A stretch of DNA of 64,000 nt from Chungangia koreensis (GTDB lineage: Bacteria > Bacillota > Bacilli > Bacillales_A > Planococcaceae), in NCBI RefSeq assembly GCF_042651785.1, contig NZ_JBHSEC010000005.1, positions 186,001 through 250,000 on the forward strand. Reading direction: 5' to 3'. The position numbers and the translations under genes are program-made. This document shows, piece after piece, positions 16,180 through 25,447 of the stretch (its first letter is position 1; every line of letters begins with the position of its first letter). The notes beneath the pieces are model-generated. The model was not told the DNA's origin. It was given only the letters and a program-made list of their open reading frames with translations, and ran no database searches.

Positions 16180-16977
16180 ATGGATGCACCAATCGGAGTT
16201 ATTGACTCGGGCGTCGGAGGACTAACAGTCGTCAAGGAAATGCTGAAGGTTCTTCCAAAAGAAAAAATCATCTATATCGGGGATACCGCCAGATGTCCAT
16301 ATGGTCCACGTCCGGCGGCTGAAGTAATTAAATTCACATTTGATATGGCTGAAGCTTTAAAAAAACAACACATTAAATTGCTTGTCGTGGCGTGTAATAC
16401 CGCAACGGCAGTGGCGCTTGATCTTTTACAGGAAAAGATGCCTTTCCCTGTAATCGGTGTTATATTCCCAGGTGCACGGGCAGCTATCAAGGCGACCAAA
16501 ACTCATGATATAGCAGTTTTGGGCACGGTAGGTACCATTAAAAGTGGAGCGTATGAAAAAGCGATATTAGCTTTATCATCTTCTGCTTCCATTGTTCCAC
16601 TTGCTTGCCCAAAATTTGTACCAGTCGTTGAAAGTGGAGAATATGAAGGTCCCATCGCTAAAAAAGTGGTGGAAGAGACTTTATTGCCTTTGAAAGAAAA
16701 GAAATTCGACACCATCATTCTTGGTTGTACCCATTATCCGCTTTTAAGCGGTTTTATAAAAGAAACGGTCGGTTCTGAAGTTGAGGTTTTATCCTCAGGA
16801 GAGGAAACGGTCAAAGACATACAAGATCTATTAGACTACCATGGAATGAGAAGCACGGAAAAAAGATCGGTAAAGCCGGTATTCTATACGAGTGGTTCGG
16901 CCTCGCTCTTCAAAAAGATTGTCAGTCGTTGGCTATCGTTGGAAGATGCCGACGTCAGGACGATATCGTTCACATAA
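16180..16977 (+). CDS. racE: Glutamate racemase
   Basis: A 265-residue cofactor-independent racemase that makes D-glutamate for peptidoglycan. IGVIDSGVGGLTVVKEML opens the protein. The two catalytic cysteines are in VACNTAT (Cys72) and LGCTHYP (Cys183). I start at ATG 16180 by similarity to RacE (family N-terminus ..PIGVIDSG). An upstream TTG at 16168 overlapping the ysmB stop would add four residues; neither has a strong binding site. A terminator follows at the stop codon. Confidence 0.93.
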   Translation: MDAPIGVIDSGVGGLTVVKEMLKVLPKEKIIYIGDTARCPYGPRPAAEVIKFTFDMAEALKKQHIKLLVVACNTATAVALDLLQEKMPFPVIGVIFPGARAAIKATKTHDIAVLGTVGTIKSGAYEKAILALSSSASIVPLACPKFVPVVESGEYEGPIAKKVVEETLLPLKEKKFDTIILGCTHYPLLSGFIKETVGSEVEVLSSGEETVKDIQDLLDYHGMRSTEKRSVKPVFYTSGSASLFKKIVSRWLSLEDADVRTISFT

Positions 16978-17008
16978 CCTCCGGTAAATGGGGTAACCGG
17001 AGGTTTTG
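16976..17008 (+). terminator. Terminator after racE
   Basis: AACCTCCGGT (16976-16985) pairs with ACCGGAGGTT (16996-17005), followed by TTGTTATTATTTT. It begins at the racE stop codon. Confidence 0.85.
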
Positions 17009-17065
17009 TTATTATTTTGGTAAATATGATACGATGGAACACGTGTAGTACAGGGAGGATCAGAT

Positions 17066-17821
17066 ATGACAAGATTTGATGGTAGAAATTCGGATGAGAT
17101 CCGTTCGGTACATATAGAGAATGACTATTTAGTGCACCCGGAAGGCTCTGTATTAATTTCAGTCGGCCAAACAAAGGTAATTTGCACAGCTACAGTGGAG
17201 GAGAAGGTACCCCCATTCCTTCGAGGTCAGGGGAAAGGCTGGATCACGGCTGAATACTCCATGTTACCGAGAGCTACGCAAAGTAGAAATCCACGAGAAT
17301 CATCGAGAGGAAAAGTTGGCGGGAGAACGATGGAAATCCAACGTTTAATCGGACGAGCTCTTCGGTCGGTAGTGGATTTGGGTGCACTTGGAGAACGAAC
17401 AGTTTGGATTGACTGTGATGTGATACAAGCCGATGGAGGTACAAGAACTGCTTCTATTACTGGTGCCTTTGTAGCAATGGCAATAGCAGTTGCAAGAGTG
17501 CAAGACGAAAAAGGACTGGCCATATTTCCGATAAAAGACTATTTAGCTGCAATTAGTGTAGGCAAAATCGATGAAATAGGTCTTGTTTTGGATTTGAATT
17601 ATGTCGAGGATTCTGCTGCACATGTCGACATGAACATTGTTCAAACTGGACAGGGTGAGTTTGTCGAACTGCAAGGAACTGGTGAGGAATCAACCTTCAG
17701 TAAATCAGAATTAATCGAGTTATTGAGCCTTGCAGAAAAAGGGAACAGAGAACTGATCACAATTCAAAAGTCAGTTTTGGGGGAAATCAATAATCGGATC
17801 AGACAGGAGGAGCAGGCATGA
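17066..17821 (+). CDS. rph: Ribonuclease PH
   Basis: A 251-residue phosphorolytic 3'-exonuclease that trims tRNA precursors. Typical segments include RFDGRNSDEIRSVHIENDYL at the start, GWITAEYSMLPRATQSR with RESSRGK, and MEIQRLIGRALRSVVDL. CAGGGAGGATCAG precedes the ATG. It overlaps rdgB by 4 bases (ATGA). In B. subtilis gerM lies between racE and rph; here there is only an 88-base spacer with a terminator. Confidence 0.95.
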   Translation: MTRFDGRNSDEIRSVHIENDYLVHPEGSVLISVGQTKVICTATVEEKVPPFLRGQGKGWITAEYSMLPRATQSRNPRESSRGKVGGRTMEIQRLIGRALRSVVDLGALGERTVWIDCDVIQADGGTRTASITGAFVAMAIAVARVQDEKGLAIFPIKDYLAAISVGKIDEIGLVLDLNYVEDSAAHVDMNIVQTGQGEFVELQGTGEESTFSKSELIELLSLAEKGNRELITIQKSVLGEINNRIRQEEQA

Positions 17822-18417
17822 AAAAAGTGATAATTGCTACCCAAAACAAAGGGAAAGCAAAGGACTTCGAAGCTATCTTCAAACCATACGGATATGAAGT
17901 ATTAACGCTTGCGGACGTTGCGCCTGATATGGACGTGGAAGAAACAGGAACAACTTTCGAAGAAAATGCGATTTTGAAAGCTGAAGCTGTAGCAGAACGA
18001 TTGGGTCAAATGGTGATCGCTGACGACAGCGGTCTTCAAATTGACGCACTGGGCGGTGAACCTGGTGTATATTCTGCTCGTTATGCTGGGGAAGAAAAGA
18101 ATGACGAGGCAAACATTCAAAAGGCACTAAAAAACCTGAAAGATGTACCAGAAGAGGATAGAACGGCACGTTTTTGCTGTTCATTAGCTGTGGCAGGACC
18201 GGGAATGGAAACAAAAACGTTCTTCGGTACATGTGAAGGAATCATCCTCCAGGACAAGCGCGGGTCCAATGGATTCGGTTACGATCCCATTTTTTATGTT
18301 CCTTCTCTTGGAAAATCAATGGCTGAACTATCTGCAGAAGAAAAAGGACAAATTTCGCACAGAGGAAACGCTCTTCGACAATTAGAAACCGAACTATCTG
18401 GATTATTAGACCGGTAG
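17818..18417 (+). CDS. rdgB: XTP/dITP diphosphatase
   Basis: A 199-residue Ham1/RdgB-type pyrophosphatase that removes deaminated purine nucleotides such as dITP and XTP. The substrate-binding IIATQNKGKAKDF is at the N-terminus. The active-site segment ADDSGLQIDALGGEPGVYSA is near residue 66, and SNGFGYDPIFYVP near 150. The ATG overlaps the rph stop. It corresponds to B. subtilis ysnA and forms one unit with rph and the phosphodiesterase gene. Confidence 0.94.
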   Translation: MKKVIIATQNKGKAKDFEAIFKPYGYEVLTLADVAPDMDVEETGTTFEENAILKAEAVAERLGQMVIADDSGLQIDALGGEPGVYSARYAGEEKNDEANIQKALKNLKDVPEEDRTARFCCSLAVAGPGMETKTFFGTCEGIILQDKRGSNGFGYDPIFYVPSLGKSMAELSAEEKGQISHRGNALRQLETELSGLLDR

Positions 18418-18428
18418 GGGTGAGTTAC

Positions 18429-18923
18429 ATGAAAATCTTGGTCATGAGTGACACACATGGCGATGCACAGGTCATACAACATGTAAGAACTTTACATTCC
18501 GATGTAGATGCTGTATTCCATTGTGGGGATAGTGAATTAACTTCAGATCATGAGGTTCTGAAGGGAATTCATATTGTTCAGGGAAACTGCGATTGGGGAG
18601 AGGCATTTCCGGAAGAGAAGGTTATCGAGGTTGAGGGGTCCAGAATATACATAACACATGGCCATTTATTCAACGTCAAAAACACATTAATGCCCTTAAA
18701 GTACCGTGCTGAAGAAAAGAATGCGGATGTTGTCCTGTTCGGCCACTCGCATTTGTTAGGTGCGGAGATGGACAATGGTGTCCTATTTCTGAATCCAGGA
18801 AGCCTTAAACAGCCTCGGGGAAGGAATGAAAAAAGCTATGCCATCATCCAAAGAAAATCGGATAATTGGCAGGTTCAGTTCTATTCTGATGAGGGAATTT
18901 TGTTGGAAGATATAAATTTATGA
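18429..18923 (+). CDS. ysnB: YfcE/MJ0936-type metallophosphodiesterase
   Basis: A 164-residue calcineurin-like phosphoesterase with all metal-binding blocks in order: MSDTHGD, HCGDSE, QGNCDWG, THGHLF and FGHSH. It probably hydrolyses phosphodiesters; the natural substrate is unknown. The start is ATG 18429 after AGGGGTGA; the GTG at 18420 lies within that binding site. It follows rdgB with a 2-base gap to the GTG, so it is cotranscribed with rph and rdgB. Confidence 0.87.
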   Translation: MKILVMSDTHGDAQVIQHVRTLHSDVDAVFHCGDSELTSDHEVLKGIHIVQGNCDWGEAFPEEKVIEVEGSRIYITHGHLFNVKNTLMPLKYRAEEKNADVVLFGHSHLLGAEMDNGVLFLNPGSLKQPRGRNEKSYAIIQRKSDNWQVQFYSDEGILLEDINL

Positions 18924-19000
18924 AAAATACCCGTTGACTTTTATGTTTTTCAAATCTACAATAAGTATTGTCTTTCCTGTCAGTAGATGGGGAAGTTCAG

Positions 19001-19074
19001 GTCCCAGTAGCTCAGCAGGATAGAGCAACAGCCTTCTAAGCTGTCGGTCGGGAGTTCGAATCTCTCCTGGGACG
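19001..19074 (+). tRNA. tRNA-Arg (anticodon TCT)
   Basis: A full cloverleaf can be folded. Acceptor GTCCCAG/CTGGGAC, D stem GCTC/GAGC, anticodon stem ACAGC/GCTGT with loop CTTCTAA (anticodon TCT at 19035-19037), T arm with TTCGAAT, and discriminator G at 19074. The CCA end is not encoded. It reads AGA/AGG arginine codons. The gene stands alone and is followed by a terminator. Confidence 0.95.
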
Positions 19075-19087
19075 TAAGTACCATAAA

Positions 19088-19123
19088 GAAAGAGTGTGCA
19101 TGGATTGCACACTCTTTTTATTT
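19088..19123 (+). terminator. Terminator after tRNA-Arg
   Basis: AAAGAGTGTGCA pairs with TGCACACTCTTT around TGGAT, followed by a T-rich run. Confidence 0.9.
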
Positions 19124-19176
19124 TTGTATCAAAAACACATATGCTAAGATGAATGCAATGAAAGCGGGGAGAAGAC

Positions 19177-20157
19177 ATGCGGAAGAAATATGGAAAGTTG
19201 CAAAAAAAGGATAATGTCATCGTTTTCCCCGGCACGTTTGAACGATTGTTAGCGGAAGGCCTTCAATTGGTCGGGGATTTCAAGTACGCTGATTCACTTG
19301 AACTATTGGAACAAGCGTTATCTTTAGAGCCCGATCATCCGAATGTATTGGGTGCTTATGCATTTGCGTTGTATGAGACGGGAAATTTTAAAAAAGCGAA
19401 AGAAATATGCAAGAGACTCCTTCAGTTAGGTCCACCCCATTACATAGAAGCGATGGAATTGTATTTGACAACACTGATCCAATTGAGGGAATTTGAAGAG
19501 GTGAGAACGACAATCGCTGCACTGTTTGAAGAGGGGCATATACCTGAGGAGCGAAAGGAACGCTTTAGGCATCTGTTGGGTATGAGTGAACGGATTACGA
19601 CGGCACCTGTCAGTGAAATTGACCCGGATTTGGACTCTTCGCTATTTGAAGTCGACCGTTTTAGTGCTCTCCACAATATGGAGCAGGAGCAATTACTCAT
19701 GCGTCTAAATACGGAAGGTATTCAAGAGTACTCCGGTCAGCTTGCTGCTTTGGTCGAGCATGAAAAAGTTCCCGCCATAACAAAGACCATCATTTTACTG
19801 CAGTTGATGCAATCCGGCTATGACGAACTTGTGTCCGTTAATAAGTTCGGGTATGAGGGGGACATTGCTCCATTCCAATTATCAGAACCGGATGAAATGC
19901 CGAAATTTACGCAATGTATGACATTGGCGGTAGAAAGGCTGGAGAAAGATCCGTCCAAAGAGGAAATGGTGGCGGATTTATTGTTCCGCCATGCTTTTGC
20001 TATGTATCCATTTGAGTGGCCGGATTTTGAACCGGACGAAATTGTGCCGGTATATATTGGGTATGTGGAGCAGCTTTTAGGAGGGCCAGAGGTTCCGCAC
20101 AATGAACTTAAGGACTTCATCGAACGGATCGAGATGATGTACTATGAGCGCGGGTAG
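19177..20157 (+). CDS. ysoA: TPR-repeat protein (YsoA-like)
   Basis: A 326-residue soluble protein. The N-terminal half carries tetratricopeptide helices (for example YADSLELLEQALSLEPDHPN near residue 41, then GAYAFALYETGNFKKAKEIC). The C-terminal half is helical and acidic without a family I recognise. GCGGGGAGAAG precedes the ATG. It lies between tRNA-Arg and tig, where B. subtilis has ysoA. Its role is unknown; TPR arrays usually bind other proteins. Confidence 0.8.
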   Translation: MRKKYGKLQKKDNVIVFPGTFERLLAEGLQLVGDFKYADSLELLEQALSLEPDHPNVLGAYAFALYETGNFKKAKEICKRLLQLGPPHYIEAMELYLTTLIQLREFEEVRTTIAALFEEGHIPEERKERFRHLLGMSERITTAPVSEIDPDLDSSLFEVDRFSALHNMEQEQLLMRLNTEGIQEYSGQLAALVEHEKVPAITKTIILLQLMQSGYDELVSVNKFGYEGDIAPFQLSEPDEMPKFTQCMTLAVERLEKDPSKEEMVADLLFRHAFAMYPFEWPDFEPDEIVPVYIGYVEQLLGGPEVPHNELKDFIERIEMMYYERG

Positions 20158-20166
20158 TGAAAATTG

Positions 20167-20194
20167 TTGAAAGTCTATGCAACTATGATATACT
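20167..20194 (+). promoter_or_regulatory. tig promoter
   Basis: TTGAAA (20167-20172), 16 bases, TATACT (20189-20194), about 70 bases before the tig start codon. Confidence 0.65.
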
Positions 20195-20265
20195 AAGATG
20201 GTTGTAAACTGGCTATAATCGCACGAAAATATAGTGCTTATTTAATGTCTGGAGGTTTTAGATTC

Positions 20266-21549
20266 ATGTCAGTAAAATGGGAAAAAACAGAAGGAAACAC
20301 TGGCGTATTGACGTTCGAGGTTTCCGCAGAAAAATTCAACCAAGGTTTGGACGAAGCGTTCAAAAAGGTTGTAAAACAAATTAACGTACCTGGTTTCCGT
20401 AAAGGGAAAGTACCTCGTCAAATGTTTAACAAAATGTACGGCGAAGAAGCACTTTATCAAGATGCTTTGGATATTGTTCTTCCTGAAGCGTACTCAAATG
20501 CGGTGGAAGAAGCAGGAATTGATCCTGTTGATCAACCATCCATCGATCTTGATGATATCGAAAAAGGTAAGCCGGTTGTTTTCAAGGCTACTGTAACAGT
20601 TAAGCCTGAAGTGACTCTTGGTGATTACAAAGGTCTTGATGTGAAAAAACAAGACACTGAAGTAACAGATGAAGAAATCGAAGAACAATTAAAAGATCAA
20701 CAACAACGTTTTGCTGAATTGGTTGTAAAAGAAGATGCAATCGTTGAAGGCGACACTGCAGTCATCGACTTCGAAGGTTTCGTGGACGGAGAAGCATTTG
20801 AAGGCGGAAAAGCTGAAGGTTATTCTCTTGAAATCGGATCTGGATCTTTCATTCCTGGATTTGAAGAGCAATTGGTCGGTTTAAAAACTGGTGAAGAAAA
20901 GGAAGTTGAAGTAACATTCCCTGAAGAATACCATGCAGCTGAGCTTGCAGGTAAACCTGCTGTTTTCAAAACGAAAGTTCATGAAGTAAAAGGGAAAGAA
21001 CTTCCAGAGTTGAATGATGAATTCGCGAAAGAAGTCGATCCTGAAGTAGAAGGAATCGATGCACTACGTGCGAAATTAAAAGAACGTACAGCAGAAGAAA
21101 AGAAAAATGCTGCTGAAACAGCATTGCGTGACGAATTAGTCGAAACAGCTGCTGCAAACGCAACAATTGATGTGCCACACGCAATGGTACACAACGAAGA
21201 GCACCGTATGATTGATGACTTTTCTCGTCGTCTTGAATCACAAGGCATGAACCTTGACCTTTACTATCAATTCTCTGGTCAAACTCATGAAGATCTTCAT
21301 AAACAATTCCACGAAGATGCAGAAAAACGTGTTCGTGTTTCCTTAACTTTGGAAGCAATCGCTGAAGCTGAAAACATCGAAGTGACAGAAGAAGAAATAA
21401 ATGAAGAGCTTAACAATATGTCTAGCCAATTCAACATGACTATTGATCAAATCAAAGCTGCTCTTGGCGGCGTGTCAATGTTGGAAAATGACCTTCGCAT
21501 GCAGAAGACGATCGACTTCCTTGCTGAAAACGCGAAAGTCACTGAATAA
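20266..21549 (+). CDS. tig: Trigger factor
   Basis: A 427-residue ribosome-associated chaperone with peptidyl-prolyl isomerase activity. The ribosome-docking loop GFRKGKVPR is near residue 43. The FKBP domain spans about 150-245 (GDTAVIDFEGFVDGEAFEGG), and the helical C-terminal arms follow. The start is ATG 20266, 10 bases after GGAGG; the longer frame from 20245 contains the binding site itself. B. subtilis Tig is 424 residues. It has its own promoter and a strong terminator and precedes clpX. Confidence 0.96.
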   Translation: MSVKWEKTEGNTGVLTFEVSAEKFNQGLDEAFKKVVKQINVPGFRKGKVPRQMFNKMYGEEALYQDALDIVLPEAYSNAVEEAGIDPVDQPSIDLDDIEKGKPVVFKATVTVKPEVTLGDYKGLDVKKQDTEVTDEEIEEQLKDQQQRFAELVVKEDAIVEGDTAVIDFEGFVDGEAFEGGKAEGYSLEIGSGSFIPGFEEQLVGLKTGEEKEVEVTFPEEYHAAELAGKPAVFKTKVHEVKGKELPELNDEFAKEVDPEVEGIDALRAKLKERTAEEKKNAAETALRDELVETAAANATIDVPHAMVHNEEHRMIDDFSRRLESQGMNLDLYYQFSGQTHEDLHKQFHEDAEKRVRVSLTLEAIAEAENIEVTEEEINEELNNMSSQFNMTIDQIKAALGGVSMLENDLRMQKTIDFLAENAKVTE

Positions 21550-21563
21550 TATAAGTTAAAATT

Positions 21564-21601
21564 CAAGGTACGTACTTTTTAAAAGTCGTACCTTGTTTTT
21601 T
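21564..21601 (+). terminator. Terminator after tig
   Basis: CAAGGTACG pairs with CGTACCTTG, with ACTT/AAGT pairing inside, followed by TTTTTT. Confidence 0.9.
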
Positions 21602-21727
21602 ACCAATACATAGTGGTTAAATAGAGAATACATACTTAGTTGTATTGACAGAATTGAGGAACAATCTTAATGTTTGCCATTGTTATAAGAATCTTGTAAG
21701 ATTGTTGCTTGAATAGGGGTGAAAAAC

Positions 21728-22996
21728 TTGTTTAAGTTTAATGATGAAAAAGGGAACTTGAACTGTTCCTTCTGTGGTAAATCACAAGAACAAGTCCGCA
21801 AATTAGTTGCAGGACCTGGTGTATATATTTGCGACGAATGTATTGAGTTGTGTTCAGAAATAGTTGAGGAAGAAATCGGTACAGAAGAGGAAATCGAGTT
21901 TAAGGATATTCCGAAACCGATGGAAATCCAAGGCATTTTAGATGATTATGTTATTGGTCAAGACCGTGCAAAAAAATCATTGGCGGTTGCGGTATATAAC
22001 CACTACAAACGGATTAATTCCAACAGCAAGATTGATGATGTTGAACTTTCTAAGTCCAATATAGTTTTAATCGGACCTACAGGAAGCGGTAAAACATTGC
22101 TTGCCCAAACTTTAGCCCGCATTTTGAATGTACCGTTTGCGATTGCAGACGCTACTTCTTTAACGGAAGCAGGTTATGTGGGGGAAGATGTTGAAAATAT
22201 TCTGCTTAAATTAATTCAAACTGCTGATTATGACATTGAAAAAGCGGAAAAGGGTATCATTTATATTGATGAAATCGATAAAGTTGCCCGTAAATCAGAA
22301 AATCCATCCATTACACGTGATGTTTCCGGTGAAGGCGTGCAGCAAGCATTGCTGAAGATTTTGGAAGGAACTGTTGCAAGTGTACCGCCTCAAGGTGGAA
22401 GAAAGCATCCGCATCAAGAGTTCATCCAAATCGATACGACGAATATTCTATTTATCGTCGGTGGAGCATTTGATGGCATTCAAGATATTATTAAGCGCCG
22501 TATCGGCAAGAAGGTGATCGGATTCGGTTCTGATCCGAAAAAAGCGGACGAAACAGAGGATACAATTCTGGCGCAGATGATTCCAGAAGATCTCTTGAAA
22601 TTCGGTTTAATACCGGAATTCATCGGTCGTATTCCAGTATTGGCAAGCTTGGAGCAACTTTCTGAAGAGACATTGGTCCAAATCTTGACTAAGCCGAAAA
22701 ACGCGATTGCTAAACAATATCAAAAGATGTTGGAACTTGATGGTGTAACTTTATCATTTGAAGATGAGGCATTAAAGGAAATAGCGAAGAAAGCGATCGA
22801 ACGGAAAACCGGCGCGCGTGGACTCCGCTCGATCATTGAATCGATCATGCTGGATGTCATGTATGAGCTTCCTTCCCGAGATGATATTGCGGAATGCATT
22901 ATTACGAAAGAATCTGTTACTGAAGATGCAGAACCGCGCCTCATAAAAACGGATGGAACTGTTGTTAATCCAGATAATAAGAAGACTTCGGCATAA
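21728..22996 (+). CDS. clpX: ATP-dependent Clp protease ATP-binding subunit ClpX
   Basis: A 422-residue AAA+ unfoldase that feeds ClpP. The N-terminal zinc domain (CSFCGKSQ with CDECIELC), Walker A GPTGSGKT near residue 120, pore-loop GYVGED, Walker B IIYIDEIDK, and the ClpP-binding IGF loop (KKVIGFGS near residue 262) are all present. The start is TTG 21728, giving MFKFN as in B. subtilis ClpX. A GTG at 21719 overlaps the AGGGGTG site. lonA follows; lonB, which separates them in B. subtilis, is absent. Confidence 0.96.
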   Translation: MFKFNDEKGNLNCSFCGKSQEQVRKLVAGPGVYICDECIELCSEIVEEEIGTEEEIEFKDIPKPMEIQGILDDYVIGQDRAKKSLAVAVYNHYKRINSNSKIDDVELSKSNIVLIGPTGSGKTLLAQTLARILNVPFAIADATSLTEAGYVGEDVENILLKLIQTADYDIEKAEKGIIYIDEIDKVARKSENPSITRDVSGEGVQQALLKILEGTVASVPPQGGRKHPHQEFIQIDTTNILFIVGGAFDGIQDIIKRRIGKKVIGFGSDPKKADETEDTILAQMIPEDLLKFGLIPEFIGRIPVLASLEQLSEETLVQILTKPKNAIAKQYQKMLELDGVTLSFEDEALKEIAKKAIERKTGARGLRSIIESIMLDVMYELPSRDDIAECIITKESVTEDAEPRLIKTDGTVVNPDNKKTSA

Positions 22997-23011
22997 GGCC
23001 GATTGAGAACG

Positions 23012-23066
23012 AAGCTGGCTTCGAACGTGCGCATGATTTCTTGTGCACGCCGAAAGTCAGCTTTTT
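23012..23066 (+). terminator. Terminator after clpX
   Basis: AAGCTGGCTTCG and inner GTGC pair with the complementary stretch ending GTCAGCTTTTT (23056-23066), an imperfect long stem with a T-run. Confidence 0.75.
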
Positions 23067-23125
23067 CTGACGAATGTTTGATTGGAGTTCTAAACGGTTA
23101 GAATCTAATGGAGGTGACATCTTGT

Positions 23126-25447
23126 ATGCCAAACAACGAAACGAACAATATCCCTCTATTGCCGCTTAGGGGACTTTTGATTTTCCCGACAATGGTCATT
23201 CATATTGATGTCGGCAGGGAGCGGTCAGTGGCGGCATTGGAGAAGGCGCTTATGCAGGACAATAAAATCTTTTTAGCTGTCCAAAAAGAAATGAGCATTG
23301 AACAGCCTGGACAAGAAGATTTATATGATGTCGGCACATTAGCCCATGTAAAACAAATGTTGAAATTACCGAATGGAACGATCCGGGTCCTTATGGAGGG
23401 ACTTGAACGGGCGACATGGAGCAACTATCGCGATGAAGAAAACTTAACAGTGGTCGATATTGAAAGTTCACCGGATTCAACTGAAAAAGATTCCGAAATG
23501 ATTGCACTTATGCGTACATTGCTACAGTACTTTGAAAAGTTTACGAAGGTTTCCAAGAAAATAACGAATGAAACGTACGATACTGTAGCGGACATTGAAG
23601 AGCCGGGTCGACTTGCAGACATGATCGCTTCCCATTTACCTCTGAAAGTTAGCGGTAAACAAGAAGTGCTTGAAATTTTCGATGTCAAAGAACGGTTAGA
23701 ATGGTTAATCAACCGTCTTCATAACGAACAGGAAGTATTGGATCTCGAGAAGAAGATCAACCAGCGTGTCAAAGAAGCGATGGAACGTACACAAAAGGAA
23801 TTTTATCTTCGTGAGCAAATGAAGGCCATTCAAAGTGAACTAGGGGATAAGGAAGGGAAGACGGGTGAGGTCTCGGAGCTGCGAAAGCGGATTATTGCTG
23901 CAGAAATGCCGGAATCCACTTTGAAAACGGCTATGAAAGAGCTTGATCGTTACGAGAAACTTCCAAGTGCTTCTGCCGAAAGTGGTGTCATCCGTAATTA
24001 TCTGGAATGGTTAATAACACTGCCTTGGACAAATGCAACGAAAGACCGCTTGGATATTAAACGAGCTGAAAGGATCTTGAATCGAGATCAGGAAGGTTTA
24101 GAATCTGTCAAAGAGCGGATCTTGGAGTATTTGGCTGTCCGGCAGCTTACCCAAACTTTGAGAGGGCCTATTCTATGTTTAGCGGGGCCTCCGGGAGTCG
24201 GAAAAACTTCACTTGCACGTTCAATTGCGGAATCACTCGGCCGTTGTTTCGTCCGAATCTCCCTGGGCGGCGTGAGGGATGAATCAGAAATCCGAGGACA
24301 CCGCCGGACGTATGTCGGTGCAATGCCAGGTAGAATTATTCAAGGTATGAAGAAAGCAGGGACGATTAATCCAGTATTTCTACTGGATGAGATCGATAAA
24401 ATGTCCAACGACTTCCGAGGCGATCCATCAGCCGCGATGTTAGAAGTGCTGGACCCAGAACAAAACCATAATTTCAGCGATCATTACATTGAAGAACCAT
24501 ATAATCTTTCAAATGTCTTGTTCATCGCTACAGCAAATGACTTGGGCGCCATACCGGGTCCACTTCGTGACCGGATGGAGATCATCCATATTGCTGGTTA
24601 TACGGAACTCGAGAAACAAGCGATTGCCAAAAACCATCTATTGCCTAAGCAATTGGATGAGCACGGCATGACAAAATCCCAGCTACAAATTCGTGATGAA
24701 GCACTGATGAATATTATTCGCTTTTACACGAGGGAAGCGGGAGTGCGTAGCTTGGAACGTCAAATTGCAGCGATATGCCGGAAAGTGGCGAAACAGATTG
24801 TTGGAGGCGAAACAAAACGAATCATCGTGACGCCAACTAATTTGGACCAGTTCTTAGGGAAAAAGAAATTCCGTCATGGACAGGCAGAAAAAGAAAACCA
24901 AGTGGGCGTTGCAACTGGACTTGCTTATACATCTGTAGGTGGGGATACGTTGAACATCGAGGTTTCGCTATCTGCAGGAAAAGGGCGACTCATTTTGACC
25001 GGTAAATTAGGAGAGGTTATGAAGGAATCGGCTCAGACAGCATTATCATATGTTCGTTCAAAAGCGGAGGAATTCCATATCGATCCTGATTTCAATGAAA
25101 AATTCGATATCCATATTCACGTGCCTGAAGGTGCAGTTCCAAAGGATGGACCTTCGGCCGGAATTACAATTGCAACAGCTCTTGTATCAGCTTTATCTAA
25201 AAAGCCGATCAGGAAGGAAGTCGGCATGACTGGTGAAATTACATTGCTGGGCCGTGTTCTTCCAATCGGTGGTTTAAAAGAAAAGACATTAAGTGCGCAT
25301 CGGGCAGGTTTGACGACGATTATTATCCCGGAAGATAATGAACCGGATATCGAAGATATTCCTGAAAGTGTTCGTGAGGATCTGACTTTCAAGCTGGTTT
25401 CCAACGCCGAGCAAGTGCTCGATTACGCGCTGGAAGGCGGAATTTAA
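23126..25447 (+). CDS. lonA: ATP-dependent protease Lon
   Basis: A 773-residue LonA. The N-terminal substrate domain opens with IPLLPLRGLLIFPTMV. The AAA+ module has Walker A GPPGVGKTS near residue 354 and FLLDEIDK. The C-terminal protease domain has the catalytic serine in PKDGPSAGIT and the lysine in PIGGLKEKTLSA. Start ATG 23126, 8 bases after GGAGGTGA; the longer frame from 23108 includes that site. B. subtilis LonA is 774 residues. The stop abuts the ysxC start, so they are coupled. Confidence 0.96.
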   Translation: MPNNETNNIPLLPLRGLLIFPTMVIHIDVGRERSVAALEKALMQDNKIFLAVQKEMSIEQPGQEDLYDVGTLAHVKQMLKLPNGTIRVLMEGLERATWSNYRDEENLTVVDIESSPDSTEKDSEMIALMRTLLQYFEKFTKVSKKITNETYDTVADIEEPGRLADMIASHLPLKVSGKQEVLEIFDVKERLEWLINRLHNEQEVLDLEKKINQRVKEAMERTQKEFYLREQMKAIQSELGDKEGKTGEVSELRKRIIAAEMPESTLKTAMKELDRYEKLPSASAESGVIRNYLEWLITLPWTNATKDRLDIKRAERILNRDQEGLESVKERILEYLAVRQLTQTLRGPILCLAGPPGVGKTSLARSIAESLGRCFVRISLGGVRDESEIRGHRRTYVGAMPGRIIQGMKKAGTINPVFLLDEIDKMSNDFRGDPSAAMLEVLDPEQNHNFSDHYIEEPYNLSNVLFIATANDLGAIPGPLRDRMEIIHIAGYTELEKQAIAKNHLLPKQLDEHGMTKSQLQIRDEALMNIIRFYTREAGVRSLERQIAAICRKVAKQIVGGETKRIIVTPTNLDQFLGKKKFRHGQAEKENQVGVATGLAYTSVGGDTLNIEVSLSAGKGRLILTGKLGEVMKESAQTALSYVRSKAEEFHIDPDFNEKFDIHIHVPEGAVPKDGPSAGITIATALVSALSKKPIRKEVGMTGEITLLGRVLPIGGLKEKTLSAHRAGLTTIIIPEDNEPDIEDIPESVREDLTFKLVSNAEQVLDYALEGGI

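Noticed and set aside
18918..19235. 105-codon minus-strand frame across tRNA-Arg (contains GEIRTPDRQLRRLLLYPAEL)
   Set aside because: This peptide is the well-known artefact of translating the antisense of a tRNA gene; it also crosses a terminator.
21662..21704. Dyads upstream of clpX (CAATCTT with AAGATTG; AATCTTGTAAGATT) and a TTGACA at 21645
   Set aside because: The -10 opposite TTGACA is poor and the dyads match no regulator site I know; too weak to annotate.
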